DNA from: Ambrosia x helenae
Taxonomy: Eukaryota; Streptophyta; Magnoliopsida; Asterales; Asteraceae
Reading direction: 5' to 3'
Assembly (NCBI GenBank): GCA_030844895.1
Contig: CM061228.1
Span: forward strand, 140,976,444-141,040,443
DNA length: 64,000 nt
Shown: positions 10,727 through 21,858 of the stretch, in pieces
Position numbering within the stretch: the first letter of the stretch is position 1
Layout of the letters: every line of letters begins with the position of its first letter
Notes under the pieces: model-generated
Database searches by the model: none
Told to the model about the DNA's origin: nothing
What the model saw: the letters and a program-made list of their open reading frames with translations, nothing else
Position numbers and translations under genes: made by a program

Positions 10727-11612
10727 GATTAATAATTAGTTGATTACACCGTTATACAGTCACGTATTTAGTTGATATTTATTATTACATTTATTGATTT
10801 TTTTAAATATATAATTTGAATTTTCTTTTCATGTGAAGATGTATTTTTAGAAAAATAAATTTAACTAAACATTAAAGCTTTATTATATACACCAATAATT
10901 GTAATACAAATTGATTTTTTTTCTAAATGTTCTCAAATTTATCCTATATTGCACACAATTTATAAAAGGATAGCAAGTAAACAATCAACAAGTTGTGTCG
11001 CAACCCCTTTTTAATTCGTAAAACCTATTCTGCTAAAAATAATATTATTAAGTAAGAATAATGTTACCATTTTAAGTGGATAAGTATGAACTCGCTTTAC
11101 CCGAACCATTTTGACCCGACTTGTTTGGACGCTCTTTTTTTAACCTAACAGATTTGTGGCTTCTGTAAAAAAAAATCTAGATCAGCCAGTGCTCTTATTT
11201 AAGCATTTCAAACAGGTTGAAAGGTAGTAATCAAGTTGTAAACGTGTTAACAGGGTTGTAAAAATTGAGCATGTGAATCCAAACACGACCCGTTAAATAT
11301 ATGGGTTAGATATGACAACCCAAAAACCAAATTATTTTCATGTCATGTTGAAAATTGTCGCCAGTTATGTCACACTAATCTAGAAAACCTTAATTATTAT
11401 TTGATATGCAGAGTCAATAGTGGATGATAATCTTCATCCTAGGATGATTCATTGTATGTTTGACTAAATACAACATTCAAAGTACAGATCTTCCAAGAAA
11501 GCATCTTTCTCTATGATTTCCTAACATGTTACTACTTACTTTGATATTTAGTCAAAGCTCAAGATAACATAAATAATTCATTGTGATAGTCAATATTATC
11601 CCAAATTACCTA
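10727..11612. other. AT-rich intergenic sequence
   Basis: No gene was seen. AACCCG/ACACGACCCG words at about 11090-11330 recall old hAT-type repeats. Confidence 0.4.
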
Positions 11613-12562
11613 TCAATACATATAATAAAACAACGTTAACATTTTGATAAGTTTATCTTATGTTTTGATGTTGAGTATAAAGTTATAAACTGTATAAACA
11701 ACATACTACACAGTAATGCATCTAAACAACATTAACATTTTGATAAGTTTATCTTAAGTTTTGATTGGTGGATTATATATTATTTTATATTAGAATTTTA
11801 TTATATATATATATATATTAACTTTACATTATTTTTATATTGGTAGTATATTATTTTATATTATACATATATATGAATTTTATATTATTTTATTATATAT
11901 ATATATATATATATTAACTTTACATTATTTTTATATTGGTAGTATATTATTTTATATTATACATATATATGAATTATAACTATAATAATAAGCCTTTGGA
12001 TTTGAACAGTGATTTTCACTTTTCATTTTATATTATTAGCGTTACCCTTGAACGTGTTTATTTTTATTGACATTTCGATGTGAATTTTTTCCTTGTGGTT
12101 GATATTGGTGTACAGTTATGATTTGTTGAAATTACGAAAATTATGTCATTACGTTTCGGTGTTCAAAGCTGAGCTGAATTTACAACGATACGAACACATG
12201 TAGCTATTATTTTGGTTAATGTTACGACTTTGTTTTTTGGTTTTTTATCCTTTGTCATAGTGTGCGATACCGATCCAACTCTCACCGCGTCCCCACCGCA
12301 AGTTTGTTTAGATTAAAGCATGCATTGTCTATATTAACCATTCAATACACCATGTAACAAATTTAATTATCCTTTTTTATTCACCCTATTTTAGTCAAGG
12401 CTAACTTTTAGCTCTAGACATCGTGTTGCCTGCTTATTTTTATTATCGTTTAGATTATAACTTAAATAGTTTAATATTAATCTATCGATATACTAGATAA
12501 CAAATACATCAATGCTAGCATCCTTTTACAATCTCGCCGCGAAGCGCGAGCTTAAATACTAG
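11613..12562 (+). mobile_element. Probable non-autonomous Helitron (950 bp)
   Basis: The proposed 5' end is A|TCAATACATATAATAAAA at 11613. This resembles the 5' end TCTATACATATAATAAA of the minus-strand Helitron ending at 18562. The 3' end is the hairpin CTCGCCGCGAAGCGCGAG (about 12532-12549), then TTAAATA and CTAG (12559-12562), followed by T. It is inserted between A and T with no duplication. The interior is AT-rich and non-coding. The 3' end is firm and the 5' end is inferred. Confidence 0.6.
11796..11975. repeat. Tandem duplication of a ~90-bp AT-rich unit
   Basis: The unit runs from a (TA)n tract through TTAACTTTACATTATTTTTA and TTGGTAGTATATTATTTTA to CATATATATGAATT. It occurs at about 11796-11880 and 11887-11975, nearly identical apart from TA-tract length. 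Confidence 0.85.
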
Positions 12563-13190
12563 TTTTCAACATTCCTAAAACGTACAAAGACAAAAAAGTC
12601 TTCCCAAAAATGAAATGAAAACCCACTTTTGATTTTAGAGCAAAAAATGTAAAATCAATCAAAGACAGATACATGTATATCTATAAAATAAAAGTTCGGG
12701 CTTTTAACATACCCGATTCTTGGATTCGTTAAAGCTTTTGTCTCAAATCAAAACCCTAAATTAGAAGATATGAATCGCCAATAAGCAAAACACAAAGATC
12801 GATACAAATCATTAATTATCTAAAATCAAAACCCTCAAGGAAAGAGCATACAAAACACGATCATGGATATAAACCAGCATTGAGCTGGATACAATCAATT
12901 CGATCAGCAGACAAGTAGAGAGGCAATAGACATGTAGGGTTTTTGGAAAGCGATGAGGCAAATAAAAAACGGTGAAATATGGAAAGAGCAAATAGGGAGG
13001 GAAAAAGGCAGGAGGATATCAATCGTGTGAAGTGGCAAATGGCCTGATGCTAAGATTTGGTCATTGATAAAAAAAAAAAAAAAACAAGCTTTTCCAAGGG
13101 GCATTGATAAGAAAGTATGGAAGCAGAAGGCGTTGTTACCCTATTAGTGAATTGGAGGATACAAGGTGGTTAAAAAAATGTAATGCCATA
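12563..13190 (-). other. Possible remnant of a gene 5' region (leader/intron-like), non-coding
   Basis: Read on the minus strand, the stretch has the look of a plant leader and first intron: AAACCCTACATGTC, GAGGGTTTTGATTTTAG, TTTAGGGTTTTGATTTGAG. It ends against the Helitron at 12562 and the LTR-like repeat at 13190. No exon was recognised, so this is only a resemblance. Confidence 0.25.
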
Positions 13191-13840
13191 TGGTGTATTT
13201 CATAATAACGATTTTCGTTAAACGCCCAAGGTTGTTGAGTGAATGTAAGTGTTGAACTCTGTTGAACCCATAGAAGAACAGATAATTTGAAAGCCAGAAC
13301 ATGCTATCATCTGATCCTATAAAACAATACTTGAAGAAAGATCCTCCCAAAGACAAAGATCTAAAAACTATTGCCTTAACAACTGTTGATGTAAAGACTG
13401 TTACACAAGGTCTGCTGAAAAAATATTATGAAGAATGAAAGAATTGTTGGAGCCAAGGTCTGTTGAGAAGACAACAAGATTTGTTGACAAACAAGATCTG
13501 TTGGAGCCTTAGCATTGTTTAGGCTTCAACAGATGATGAAGACAGATGATGATCAATAGATGTAAATGTAATAGAATAGTGTTTTAGCCTAGAAGATGTT
13601 AAAGTTAGTTAGTTTGTTAGATGTTATTGCCTAGGTGACGTCAGCTAGAGTACAACAGATGTTTGGTTTGTACTATAAATATAACAGTGATACTGCCTAC
13701 TGTTCTATTCATCACTCTTCACCAACATTCTTTGTGCGAACAAATCTGAGTGATCAGGCCGAGGGAGAGCTATAATCATTGTACTGATAATCTATGATAG
13801 TTTATGAAAAGTATTTTGATAAAAACATGTTTCTATTTGT
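13190..13840 (+). repeat. LTR-like repeat, copy B
   Basis: It is the partner of 4971-5515 in the same orientation: GCCCAAGGTTGTTGAGTGA near 13223, TGACGTCAGCTAG near 13636, TATA-like TACTATAAATAT near 13671, and TTCATCACTCTTCACC near 13709. No internal retroviral region follows, which suggests a solo LTR. It may extend to about 13940. Confidence 0.55.
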
Positions 13841-13940
13841 CAAGAATTAAAGTTATTATTCCGCTGCACTTTCTATTTTTATCTATCTTCATTCACTGTT
13901 TCATTTATCAACTTTCATACCAATCAAACTCAAATCCTAA

Positions 13941-14520
13941 CGGTAGGGAGTGCATTGACCTTATAATAGGTGCAATGTAATCAATTAAAAGTTGCTACAT
14001 CTTACATCTAAACTTGATATTTTTCTTACTATGCTTGAGTGTGCATCTCCAGGTTATTATTTCTATGCTTCAGTATTTAATTGCTATGTTGAGACTTATT
14101 ATTTCTATGCTTGAGTGTGCATTGACCCACATAAACTGTATAAAAAAATGTTTATTTGTTATTTGAAATCTGCATATATCTTCTAACATTTAAATGAAAT
14201 TTCCTAGACAACTAAATGATGTTTGATATTTTTATAAAATTAACTTTATATTTTCTAGATTATATTTACATCACATTAATTTTTTCGATCAAGCTTTCCT
14301 CCTCCCTAATCAACTATTAACTTTATTGAAATTTTACAAACTTAGTATTGAATTTCAAGTGAAAAAGTTTAATATTTAATTTCCATATTAATACTTATTA
14401 TTACCATTACCTGTATTTTTGTTGATGTCCATTAATATCTAATTCTTTAATTACTTTAAGTTTTTAAAAGTATAAGATTCATATTAAATATATAATATCA
14501 TCATCATACTTAGTTAATTC
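13941..14520. other. AT-rich intergenic sequence
   Basis: No gene was recognised. TATGCTTGAGTGTGCAT-like words recur at about 14031-14123. Confidence 0.4.
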
Positions 14521-14534
14521 CACCTATATAACAA

Positions 14535-14650
14535 AGCTAAGGTAGGGTATGAGGAGGGTAAGATGTAGACAGCCTTACACCTCTACCCCTAAGAATAGAG
14601 AGGTTGCTTCTAGTGAGACCTCCGGCTCAATGTGGTTTGGTATCAAGCCT
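14535..14650. repeat. Dispersed plant repeat (GTAGACAGCCTTAC ... AGAGAGGTTG)
   Basis: The series GGGTAAGATGTAGACAGCC, TTACACCTCTACCCCTAAG, AGAGAGGTTGCTTCTAGTG, ACCTCCGGCTCAA is a word order I recognise as a common dispersed repeat in eudicot genomes. A shorter relative lies at 25711-25760. Its superfamily is uncertain to me. Confidence 0.5.
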
Positions 14651-15632
14651 TGGACATAAGGCACATAACACTTAGCAATCGGGACAAACCCGATCGGTGC
14701 ATGTACCACTTTGTCTTTTGGCTATCCACGCCACCACATGATGCATGATTAACCGTCCGTCGTTTTTAGCGTTATTTTCATGAAATTAGTAAAATAACGT
14801 TAAAACTAGTGCAACTTTACTTTTGCCCCCAAGGGACACACATATATACATTATATGCGCACACCGTAAGTGGGACGATTAAATATATAATACTAGATTA
14901 TACCCTGGGAGCGTCCCGGATTGAGAAATTTAATATGATACATCAATTTTACATATGAAATAGACTGATGTATAACTCTAATATTAATATCTAACTTAAA
15001 ACAAATTAACAATGTACAGCTCCAATTCTAACACCTAACCTAAAAGAATGTAGAACTTTAATGTAACTATAATATTAACACCTATCATAAAGACTAAACA
15101 AATGTACAACTCTAACATACTAATATTGATACCTAACTTAAAACAACGTATAACTCTATTAACCTATTCAGCCCTGGTTGAATTTTTTTTTTCATATTTA
15201 CTGATTTAAACATAATTAGTGACTTGTCTATACATTATTAATGATTTACCAGTTTCTCATAACTTTCTAAAATTCTTTGATACACTTTTTAATATCGTCT
15301 GATAAATTATATAAAAATAATATTTATTTCTTTGATTTCATCTTTAATTTTCTTAATTTGAAAAAGGTTATTACACCATCAGTTTTATTTTTCTAACATT
15401 ATGCCCATTTTTAAATTGCATTCTTTTTTTTTTCTCAATCAAATGAATAATTTGAATCATTTATAAAGATAACAATTGTAACTATTAAATCATTACTATA
15501 TATAACATTTTCTCAAATGAGGGTGGAGTCAGTCAAACATTGCAGCTTAATGAAAATAGGGGAAGTGCAACACAAGGAGGCGGGTAACGAGGAGGTAGGC
15601 GTGGGATCTTTTTTCCAAGGTACCAATTTTTA

Positions 15633-16181
15633 ATGAAGATAATTCAAATGGGGTTGGAGTCAGTCAAACATTGCAGCTTAAATTCTAGCATGGGCCCTTC
15701 AACTTTGAGCAGTGAGCAAGTTTCAAACACAGATTCTCAATTTAAGAATTCAAATGGTGGGGTCATGAAGGTGACTAATCTTTGTGAGGACAGTAAAGTG
15801 GAGAATGATAAGAAGTGTAGGGAACAAGAAAATATAGTGGAGAGTAATGAAAATTATGTGGATCAAAAAAATTACGCAGAGGAGGTGGGACAGTTAGAGG
15901 TTTCTACTCCGGCTGGTTCTCCATTTCCGTTTAGCTTGTCCTTTGCGCCTAAGTCGCGGAAGAAGGCTCGACCTAAAATTGATCCTTTGGATTTGTCACT
16001 TGGCTTGGCCAGTGAAATTTATATCATGTCCAACCCTGGTGTTCCTTGGGATGAGACAATTGATGTGGTTGAAAAAGTGAATGGCAAGATCAAAGGGAGA
16101 AGCCGTCGGGTGAGAAAATGTGTTGAGGTGTCAAGGTTTAAGGTGATGCTTCCAGTCGAGATAATTGATCGGTTAGCATAG
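15633..16181 (+). pseudogene. Unrecognised 182-codon frame, possibly a retrotransposon ORF1 remnant
   Basis: The frame is open for 182 codons and is polar: an S/N/E-rich first half, then FPFSLSFAPKSRKKARPKID, DLSLGLASEIY and a basic KIKGRSRRVRKC near the end. I do not recognise a domain. About 130 bases downstream, TATAAGTTTTCTTCTCCGTT followed by an AT tract resembles the 3' ends of the LINEs here (TTAATGAAGTTTTCTGTTC-A(n)), which suggests a LINE ORF1 tail. Upstream, TGGAGTCAGTCAAACATTGC occurs twice (15524 and 15654), a sign of local duplication at the frame's start. It lies inside the 14.9-18.6 kb Helitron span. Whether it is expressed is unknown. Confidence 0.35.
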
Positions 16182-16812
16182 ATTTGGGGGGTCTATGGCG
16201 GTTTGCTTAAGTGTTTAGGCTTGGTAATGTATGTTTCGTGATTTTCGTTTTTTTTGGTGTACCTCTAGCTTCTTGCTAGTTTGTTGGTGGAATATAAGTT
16301 TTCTTCTCCGTTAAAATATATATATATATATATAACATTTTCTCCATTTTTATAATAAAAGGGCACTTTTATACTTCACGCCGATCTCAAGCATCAGCGT
16401 GGAGCATACAAACCATATTTATGTTTTCATCCATTAATTTAATTATTGTTCGCAATATTATGTTTGGGTCAAGTTAATACACAATGTAACAAAAATGATA
16501 AGAGTGCGAAGGATAAAAAAATAGAATACGAAATATGACACAATGAGCCACAAAATATAACACAATGCTGGAAAATATAATACAATACTGAAGAAAAAGA
16601 CATAATGTTAAATAAAAGAAACATGGATATAACGTAAATTTTAAAAATTACAAGTTAAAAATCTAAAAAAGTGAAAAGTTAAAACTAAGATCGTAGGGTT
16701 CGATCTTCGATGATACGGTTCCAATGTCGCTTGAATGAGTTCAACCCGAATTCGTCTGATACCATTCTTACAACTTCCTATGTTATAGGTGAGATTCTAA
16801 GAATAGAATTAG

Positions 16813-16891
16813 CAGGGCCGGCCCTGAGCATGGGCCGGGTGGTCACCGGCTCAGGGCCCGACTCACAAATGGGCCCGAACTTTTAAAAAAA

Positions 16892-16927
<36 letters not shown>

Positions 16928-17150
16928 TTCTATATTTAGGATATATATTTGTGCTTTATAAACAAAAGTCTTGTTAGTGGAGTTGAAAAAAACCATGCAA
17001 ATTTAATGTAGAGGTCTCAAGTTCAAGCCTTGGCTCTAACACCATATTTAGTTTTTTTTTTTAAATTCATTCCTCTTTACAAAATTTTGGGCCCAATTTT
17101 TTTTCCGCCCGAGGCCCAAATTTTGTTTAGCATTCTCGAAGACGGCCGTG
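16813..17150. mobile_element. hAT-type MITE (338 bp) with perfect 8-bp target duplication
   Basis: The ends are CAGGGCCGGCCCTGAG on the left and GAAGACGGCCGTG on the right (about 10 of 13 inverted-repeat matches). AGAATTAG flanks both sides (16805-16812 and 17151-17158). The inside has a (TA)n tract and GGCCCGA.../CCGCCCGAGGCCC words. No coding capacity. Confidence 0.85.
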
Positions 17151-17755
17151 AGAATTAGCACCAACAACTTTGGTAAAGTAGTTATATATTAATACGATTG
17201 ACTAAACAATCACAGTTGGAATTATAAGATTTTAGTCAAGACAATCCAAGAAGTGTCTATTGTTACGATATACTCATCTTTTTAGTTGCAACGATATTTA
17301 CAACTTAGTGTTTATATATTATAGATTGTATAACTATTATTTATAAGGAATAGCTTATACCCCGGGAGCGTCCCGGGTTGAAAAATCTAAGTAAAGTGAT
17401 TAAAATTAGAAGTATCTAAACTATAAAAATGATATCTATGTATCAACTTACATTAGATATTTTTTAAAAAAGTATACCAAAAGATCCATTTCACCTTACA
17501 ACATAACATCAACACCTAAAACAGAATATTAAGATCCCAAGCACTTCAAGGGGACAAAGATTGTTTAGCACCAATACATTCAGTCAAAGGTCTTTAACTG
17601 AATACAATAAGATTTGAGCTATTTCAGAATATAGTAGAAAAAGAAAACATAACAATTACCTGTTGGAGAGCGTCCCGGGTTGAAATATCTAATATGACAT
17701 AATAAAATATCTAATATAACAACATAATTAATGACTTGCCAATATATGATTAATG

Positions 17756-17756
<1 letters not shown>

Positions 17757-17797
<41 letters not shown>

Positions 17798-17799
17798 TT
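17757..17799. repeat. (TTA)n microsatellite, about 14 units
   Basis: Uninterrupted TTA repeats, lying between two Helitron-type hairpin copies. Confidence 0.95.
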
Positions 17800-18562
17800 A
17801 AACAAATCTCTGCCATAAGTTATCATATTATAATATAAAAAAAGGGTAATTGGGTCGGGTATCACCTAATCCCAGGCCCGACCCAAACCCACAATTTTTT
17901 TTTTTTTAAATTAATATCTCCCGGGAGCGTCCCGGGTTGAGAAATCTAATTTGAAATATCAATTTTACACCTGAAATAGACTGATGTGTTTTACAGTTAC
18001 ATGCAGGAAAGTTTCGGGTAGCACTTAACCTAAAACAATTAACAATGTATCTTCAATGTTATTGCATAACCTTAAACATTGTATAACTCTAATATTAAAA
18101 CCTAACATAAAACAATGTACAACTCCAATGCTAACACAAGTTGTAAATTAAAATCATATTTACTGGTTTGAACATAACTAATGACTTGCCTATACATGAT
18201 TAATGAATACCTGAACACTTTGTGTTTTTTTCCTGTATGAACAAAACCACACAAAAAATAGTCGTTTTTTTCTCCGTTTTTTATATAGCACTATGGTACC
18301 CGTTGGAAAGATAATAAAACGCTCGTTAATTTGGTGCAATTTTTTTATTTAAAAAATCTCGTATATAAAAGATATTAACGTTTAAAAGTTATATGAGAAA
18401 ACATTAGAGATAAAAATATAATTTTGTTTTTAAATTTTAAATTATTATTTTCCTAAAATAAAGCTCTTGCCACATGGGATGACACATGGCACACTCAATG
18501 AAGAGAATACCCTCTTTGATTGCCATGTCATTAAAATGGCTTTGGTTTATTATATGTATAGA

Positions 18563-18937
18563 TAATAGAAATAAATAATTCCAACTATTGACTATTGGCC
18601 AATAACAGTCCCAACTACAAGAATTACCGATAGTGGTCAAACATTCGACATATTGGAATATAATGGATCCAAACTAATGGAGGTCTAACTCCGTTAGTGT
18701 GACGCTGACGTGGCATCCTAGGTGGCAAAATGATCCTACGTGGTATCCTAGGTGGCAAAATGATCCTACGTGACATGCCACGTCAGCACCACACTAACGG
18801 AGTTAGACCTCCGTTAGTTTGGGTCCATTATCTTCCAATATGTTGGAAGTTGGGACCATTATTGGTAATTTTCGTAGTTGAGACTGTTATTGATCAATAG
18901 TCAATAGTTGGGATTATTTATTTCCATTATTCCAATT
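18563..18937. mobile_element. Long inverted repeat (~375 bp), MULE-like MITE
   Basis: The two arms, about 160 bp each, are mirror images with scattered mismatches. They run from ATAAATAATTCCAACTATTG through GGTCTAACTCCGTTAGTGTG to the centre, where TCCTAGGTGGCAAAATGATC is repeated. A single strand could fold back almost completely. No target duplication is visible; the left end abuts the Helitron 5' end at 18562. A fragment with similar words lies at about 45180-45340. Confidence 0.7.
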
Positions 18938-18948
18938 TATAACTTATT

Positions 18949-18955
<7 letters not shown>

Positions 18956-18989
<34 letters not shown>

Positions 18990-19209
18990 TGAAAGGTATA
19001 GATCAATGGAAATCCTTATACAACCCTAACCTATTGGTCTCAAGTTCGAATCTCTACCCACGCACCGGTGTCCTCCTTGCCTAAGCTCAAACCGTCACGG
19101 GGAATTTTTTTGTGGTGTGCATGGATTGAACCTGTGACCTCCCCCAGGATGGGAACCTCTAAGAGAAAACCCACCCTACCTCAAACCAGCTGAGCTGGAG
19201 ATCATTGGC
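18956..19209 (-). mobile_element. tRNA-derived SINE, minus strand, 14-bp target duplication
   Basis: On the minus strand there is an A-box-like CTCAGCTGGTTTGAGG near 19189 and a B box CAGGTTCAATCC near 19136. A GTTCGAA word follows, and the 3' end CTTTCAAAAAAAAAA faces the (TA)n tract. The direct repeat ACTTATTTGTATAT is present at 18942-18955 and 19210-19223. Confidence 0.8.
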
Positions 19210-19223
19210 ACTTATTTGTATAT

Positions 19224-20548
19224 TTGACCTTGTGTAATTTGTGTATCAATTTAAACTAGTTAATAAATATTCATAGTTAAAACATTTTTAAAAACCCACA
19301 CATTAGGATCTTGTTTGATGGCATTCAAAGTTCAATAAATTGACTTCCATCTCTTTGTTGAAACGTAACCATCGCAACTTTATTGGATTCACGGTAATTT
19401 CAAAATAATAGTACATTTGCGACCAATCACGCATATTATTTTTGAAAATTCAACAAAATACAGTTGGGACTTTATCTCATTGATATTTTTCCACAGGGAT
19501 GCCAAATTACTCATATACAATTGTCATATTCAACTTTTGGTTATCTTTTTTGGTTCATATCTTAATTTATTTGTAAATTTTGTGCTTTCCTGACAAGAAG
19601 GTCGAATATAATACTTCAATGTTTCTTGTTGTATTCGTTGGTGAAATTTCCCAGAAAGGAACGAAAGACGTAGAGTTGTAGAAAAGCAAAATATTTATGA
19701 ACAAAAAAAACATGTGATTATGTACTCATACTTACAAGTGCCTATGTATCAAAAGAAAAACACATGACTATGTGATTTAAAACCACACAGGCATGTGATA
19801 TGTAGTAAAACTAAGTTACCCGGCCTTCGTGTTCATGCAAAACACTACCATGTCGTAAAACTAAGTGGCCTTGGCTCACAACAACATCTCGGCAACCATC
19901 TTCATTCGGCAAGGTGGGTTAAGTATTTGCCACTCTTGTTGTAGGTATACATTTTAGTTACGCTATTTATTATTTTTATAAATTATAAATTTAATTTAAA
20001 AATTGGTTGTACGTGGCATGTAAAGGCGTAAAGCGTTAGAGGCATATTGACATGGGAGGCAAGCACTCCCACCACCCTTATGTCCTTTGTTATCTCTCTT
20101 CTCACATTAAAATTTTTCAAAATATCTTTCCCCAAATTCAAGTTGTTTAGTTACTCGAACCTAAGTTATGTAATTTTGCTCTAGATATTAGGTTACTTGA
20201 ACTAAATGTGAATTCAAAAATTTTAAATTCAATTTCAAATTGTTTTTAATGTTTACGTAAATTAACTAATTACTAATTTTATCTAAAAACGTCTTCTTGT
20301 CAACACAAGAATCATTTAAAAACACCTTTTAAAATAAATGATATTTACAGTGAGAATTTGACAACTTTTAATGTAAATTTTTCATGGAGGGTACGTTTAG
20401 TCTACTCTGAAAGAAATTGATGTATTAGTTTACTATTTGGGAAGGATTCTCTAGTCCTCGGTCCTCCTATAGATTTTTTATTATTATTATTATAAGGTCG
20501 AGTAGTCGATTCTTGGACACGGCGCCCCGCAAGGGTGGTTGCCACACA
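19224..20548. other. AT-rich intergenic sequence
   Basis: No gene or clear element was recognised across about 1.3 kb. Confidence 0.45.
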
Positions 20549-20724
20549 CAGTGGCGAAGCTTGGTTCGCCAATCGGCGGGGGCCAGACTCAATTTTTTTC
20601 GATCGGTAGTGGCCGGACTTAACCCGGACTAAATTTACCTACGAAAATCGCATATTTCCACTACTGCGCCAAAAAACAGGGGGGGCCAGGGCCACCCCTG
20701 GCCCTCACATATGCTTCGCCCCTG
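20549..20724. mobile_element. hAT-type MITE (176 bp) with perfect 8-bp target duplication
   Basis: The left end CAGTGGCGAAGC pairs with the right end GCTTCGCCCCTG. GCCACACA flanks both sides (20541-20548 and 20725-20732). Same family style as 1318-1483 and 53709-53918. Confidence 0.88.
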
Positions 20725-20770
20725 GCCACACAGTTGTTCGCCGATCAAAAAAAAATTATAGAGAGATTAA

Positions 20771-21398
20771 GGTGTTGTTTGTTTTATCTGCAGAAAAATG
20801 TTTGCAGTCTGCGGACCACATCTGCAGACATCTGTAGGAGAAGAGGTGACCAAAGGTCTGCAGTCTGCAAGAAAAAGACTATTTGTTTGTTAATGTCTGC
20901 AGGTTGCTGAAATAAATTGAAATTTAAATAAACTGATTTTTTACAGCAGTTTGGTGGTAGACGGTGGTGGTGGACGGTGGTGGTGGATGGTGGTGGTGGA
21001 CGGTGGTGGTGGAGGTGGACCGTGGTGGTGGTAGGTGGTGGTGGACGGTGGTGGTGGTGGAGGTGGACCGTGGTGGTGGTGGTGGACGGTGGTGGTGGTG
21101 GACCATGGTGGTGGTGGACGGTGGTGGGTGGTGGTGTTGGTGGACCGTGGTGGTGGTGGGTGGTGGTGGACCGTGGTGGTGGTGGTGGAGCGTGGTTGGT
21201 AGTGGTGGTGGTGGTGGGTGGTGGTGGACCGTGGTGGTGGTGGTGGGTGAGGAGAAGAGAAGTGGAGAAGACTTTTGAAGATCTTAGAAGACTTTAGAAC
21301 AAGTCTGCACCAATCTGCAGTCCCCAAACGTCTGCGAGCGTCTGCGTGGCGCAGACAAAAAAGATCATAAGTGCTTCTGAGAAAAAACAAACAGCACC
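20771..21398. mobile_element. Harbinger (Tourist-like) MITE filled by a GGTGGT minisatellite
   Basis: The ends are GGTGTTGTTTGTTTT on the left and AAAACAAACAGCACC on the right, flanked by TAA on both sides (20768-20770 and 21399-21401), the Harbinger target. Inside, CTGCAG-rich words lead to about 300 bp (20945-21248) of GTGGTGGTGGACGGTGGTGG-type repeats. These give long but meaningless open frames in several phases. No real protein is encoded. Confidence 0.75.
20945..21248. repeat. GGT-based minisatellite
   Basis: Units built from GGTGGT with ACGGTGG, ACCGTGG or ACCATGG interruptions. The G-rich plus strand has many GG tracts that could form two-layer G-quadruplexes. Confidence 0.95.
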
Positions 21399-21858
21399 TA
21401 AAAAGTTATGAATAAATCGCGCGAGTACAAGACCAATAAATCATATTGATTTCATTTGCGACCCCTTTTTGGTTGGAACAGTTTGACCCAAACCCGTTAT
21501 TTGACCCACCTGTTTACTCTTTTTTTTTTTTTGAATGGCAACCCACCTGTTTACTTAGCTTGGTCACCAATTAAATCATTTAGTAACAAAATGATGCAAG
21601 TTATAAATTAAGTAAAACATTAACATTTTTGCTGACATGGTCAACCAACGAACATGTCATGTATTTCAGAGTCTAAACAAACAAACAAACAATCACACCT
21701 GGTAAAATCCCACTTATAGCATAAACTATTGGGACGGTCCGGGGAAGGCGGGATAATGGCAAACCTTTCATGTATCTCATGGGATAGAAAGGTCGCTATC
21801 ACTGACACCCCTGGCTTATTTCAGACTCAATATACATTTAGATAACAGGAACAAACAC

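Larger units (their letters stand above)
14893..18562 (-). mobile_element. Minus-strand Helitron with nested inserts and repeated 3' hairpins
   Basis: Read on the minus strand, the 5' end is TCTATACATATAATAAACC starting at 18562, after A. The 3' end is a CCGGGACGCTCCCAGGG hairpin (14919-14903), a spacer and CTAG (14896-14893), then T. The same hairpin recurs in the same orientation at 17361-17377 (perfect CCCGGGAGCGTCCCGGG), about 17667-17679 (half) and 17920-17936 (perfect), each followed by TTGA(G/A)AAATCTAA-like sequence. Several related 3' ends are therefore stacked. The span may represent one element with nested relatives instead of a single insertion. The interior holds an unassigned frame (15633) and a hAT MITE (16813). 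Confidence 0.5.

Noticed and set aside
20924..21390. Long open frames of Val/Trp/Gly or His/Pro/Thr on both strands
   Set aside because: They arise from the GGTGGT minisatellite, which is open in several frames at once. No start context or similarity to a protein.
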